Shown one piece after another: positions 42,579-43,957 of a DNA stretch of 43,957 nucleotides (position 1 is the first letter of the stretch; every line of letters begins with the position of its first letter). Below the pieces are notes generated by a model. That model was not told where the DNA came from. It worked only from the letters and a program-made list of their open reading frames with translations, and searched no databases. The translations under genes and the position numbers were made by a program. Location: assembly GCA_030594815.1 (NCBI GenBank), contig JAUVEN010000010.1:1-43957 (forward strand). Direction: 5' to 3'. Source of the DNA: Gammaproteobacteria bacterium. Its GTDB lineage: Bacteria; Pseudomonadota; Gammaproteobacteria; UBA6429; Thiohalophilaceae.

Positions 42579-43957
42579 ATGCACAGTAAAACCATTGCCG
42601 AATTAGCCAAGGGGCTAAAAAAAGGCGATTTTTCCAGTGAAGAACTCACTAAGAGCTTCCTGCAACGAATCAAAAAATATGATTCTGAATTAAACAGTTT
42701 CATTACCGTGAGTGAAGATCATGCCTTGGCTCAAGCACGTGCGGCAGATGAGATTATTGCTAAAGGTCATGCGACCGCATTGACCGGTATTCCTTTTGCG
42801 CAAAAAGATATTTTTTGTACTAACGGCATTAAAACTACTTGTGGTTCAAAAATGTTAGATAACTTCATCGCGCCTTATGATGCAACGGTGATTGAAAAGT
42901 TTAATCAGGCAGGTTCCGTCATGTTAGGAAAAACCAACATGGATGAATTTGCCATGGGTTCATCAAATGAAACCAGTTTTTATGGTGGTGTGAAAAATCC
43001 ATGGAATACTGAAACGGTTCCCGGTGGTTCGTCAGGTGGATCAGCTGCAGCAGTGGCTGCACGTTTAGCACCGGCTTCAACGGGAACAGATACGGGGGGC
43101 TCTATTCGTCAACCCGCCGCTCTTTGTGGACTCACAGGTTTAAAACCAACCTATGGTCGTGTTTCGCGTTACGGTATGATCGCCTTTGCTTCGAGTTTGG
43201 ATCAAGCCGGTACGTTTACGCAGACAGCAGAAGACTCTGCGTTAATGTTAAATGTCATGTCAGGCTTTGATGATAAAGATTCCACCAGTGTTGAAAAAGA
43301 TGTTCCGGATTACAGCGCAAACTTAAACCAGGATTTAAAGGGTTTAAAAATTGGTTTACCAAAAGAATATTTTGGTGAAGGTTTAAATGCGGACGTTGCT
43401 AAAGTTGTAGAAGAAGCAATTGCCGAATACAAAAAAATGGGTGCGGAGATTGTTGATATCAGTTTACCGAATTCACATTTATCTGTTCCTGCTTATTACG
43501 TGATTGCCCCTGCTGAGTGTTCATCAAATCTTTCTCGTTTTGATGGTGTGCGTTTTGGTTACCGCTGTGATGATCCAAAAGATTTAGAAGACATGTATAA
43601 ACGTAGTCGCGGAGAAGCTTTTGGAGCAGAAGTAAAACGTCGCATTATGATTGGCACCTATGCATTATCAGCGGGTTATTACGATGCTTACTATTTAAAA
43701 GCGCAAAAAATTCGTCGCTTGATCAGTAATGACTTTAGAGATGCTTTTGAAAAAGTGGATGTCATTATGGGGCCAACTTCACCTGAAGTGGCTTTTAAAG
43801 CCGGTGAAAAATCAGACGATCCTGTATCAATGTATTTATCCGATATTTATACCATCGCCACAAACCTCGCAGGTTTACCCGGTATGTCAGTGCCATGTGG
43901 CTTCTCAAATAAAATGCCGGTGGGTTTACAAATTATTGGGAACTATTTTGATGAGTC
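42579..43957 (+). CDS. gatA: Asp-tRNA(Asn)/Glu-tRNA(Gln) amidotransferase subunit A (3' truncated by window)
   Basis: The frame runs open from the ATG at 42579 (M-H-S-K-T) to the window end: 459 codons of an expected 480 or so. GatA is the amidase that frees ammonia from glutamine (or asparagine) for transamidation. The Ser-cis-Ser-Lys triad is complete: Lys76 in F-A-Q-K-D, Ser151 in P-G-G-S-S-G-G-S and nucleophile Ser175 in D-T-G-G-S-I-R. All are offset by three from the S. aureus residues 79/154/178. A gaaagag Shine-Dalgarno precedes it. gatB would be expected just beyond the window. Confidence 0.95.
   Translation, partial: MHSKTIAELAKGLKKGDFSSEELTKSFLQRIKKYDSELNSFITVSEDHALAQARAADEIIAKGHATALTGIPFAQKDIFCTNGIKTTCGSKMLDNFIAPYDATVIEKFNQAGSVMLGKTNMDEFAMGSSNETSFYGGVKNPWNTETVPGGSSGGSAAAVAARLAPASTGTDTGGSIRQPAALCGLTGLKPTYGRVSRYGMIAFASSLDQAGTFTQTAEDSALMLNVMSGFDDKDSTSVEKDVPDYSANLNQDLKGLKIGLPKEYFGEGLNADVAKVVEEAIAEYKKMGAEIVDISLPNSHLSVPAYYVIAPAECSSNLSRFDGVRFGYRCDDPKDLEDMYKRSRGEAFGAEVKRRIMIGTYALSAGYYDAYYLKAQKIRRLISNDFRDAFEKVDVIMGPTSPEVAFKAGEKSDDPVSMYLSDIYTIATNLAGLPGMSVPCGFSNKMPVGLQIIGNYFDE

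Overview
This window comes from an AT-rich gammaproteobacterial chromosome. The gene order is that of free-living Gammaproteobacteria: lgt-thyA-folA; the block lptD-surA-pdxA-rsmA-(insert)-apaG-apaH; lipB-ybeD-dat-dacC-rlpA-mltB-rodA-mrdA; mreB-mreC-mreD; and gatC-gatA. I cannot name the species. The split glycine decarboxylase, the Cds6-like L,D-transpeptidase and the many short palindromic intergenic elements would fit a marine or sulfur/C1-metabolising lineage, but that is only a guess. I see no prophage, transposase gene, CRISPR array, tRNA or rRNA.

Layout. Bases 1-3505 carry the end of gcvH, then gcvPA and gcvPB (glycine cleavage). Bases 3646-4984 carry dgkA and a PfkB-family sugar/nucleoside kinase ending at a clear terminator. 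Bases 5058-8497 hold a small cluster of a DUF924 protein, a small TM2-like membrane protein and a large secreted patatin-like phospholipase. Bases 8617-12129 carry rlmI, lgt, thyA and folA. On the minus strand, 12130-22814 is the outer-membrane biogenesis/housekeeping block (DUF1624 membrane protein, lptD, surA, pdxA, rsmA, apaG, apaH). Between rsmA and apaG it carries an accessory insert: a small secreted protein, a CheW-TM-LysM fusion, an HExxH protein and a ComFB-like protein. Bases 22876-27832 on the plus strand hold amgK, a GNAT, murU and a GCS2-M14 fusion. Bases 28074-30344 hold two secreted proteins sharing a Cds6-like C-terminal domain, one of them an L,D-transpeptidase. Bases 30369-41972 on the minus strand hold an unknown 147-residue protein, lipB and the cell-shape/peptidoglycan genes up to mreB. 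gatC and a truncated gatA close the window.

How it fits together. About half the window serves the envelope: LPS export (LptD, SurA), lipoprotein maturation (Lgt), MurNAc recycling (AmgK, MurU), peptidoglycan synthesis and remodelling (RodA, PBP2, MreBCD, DacC, MltB, RlpA, L,D-transpeptidase) and D-amino acid supply (Dat). The points most worth a second look are: (i) mreC, whose conserved N-terminus starts at an ATT codon behind a good Shine-Dalgarno; (ii) the GCS2 amidoligase/M14 peptidase fusion; (iii) the CheW-TM-LysM / HExxH / ComFB module inserted in the apaG-apaH operon; (iv) the pair of Cds6-domain proteins; and (v) eleven palindromic intergenic elements, three of which are copies of one family, two of these supplying the stop codon of the neighbouring gene.
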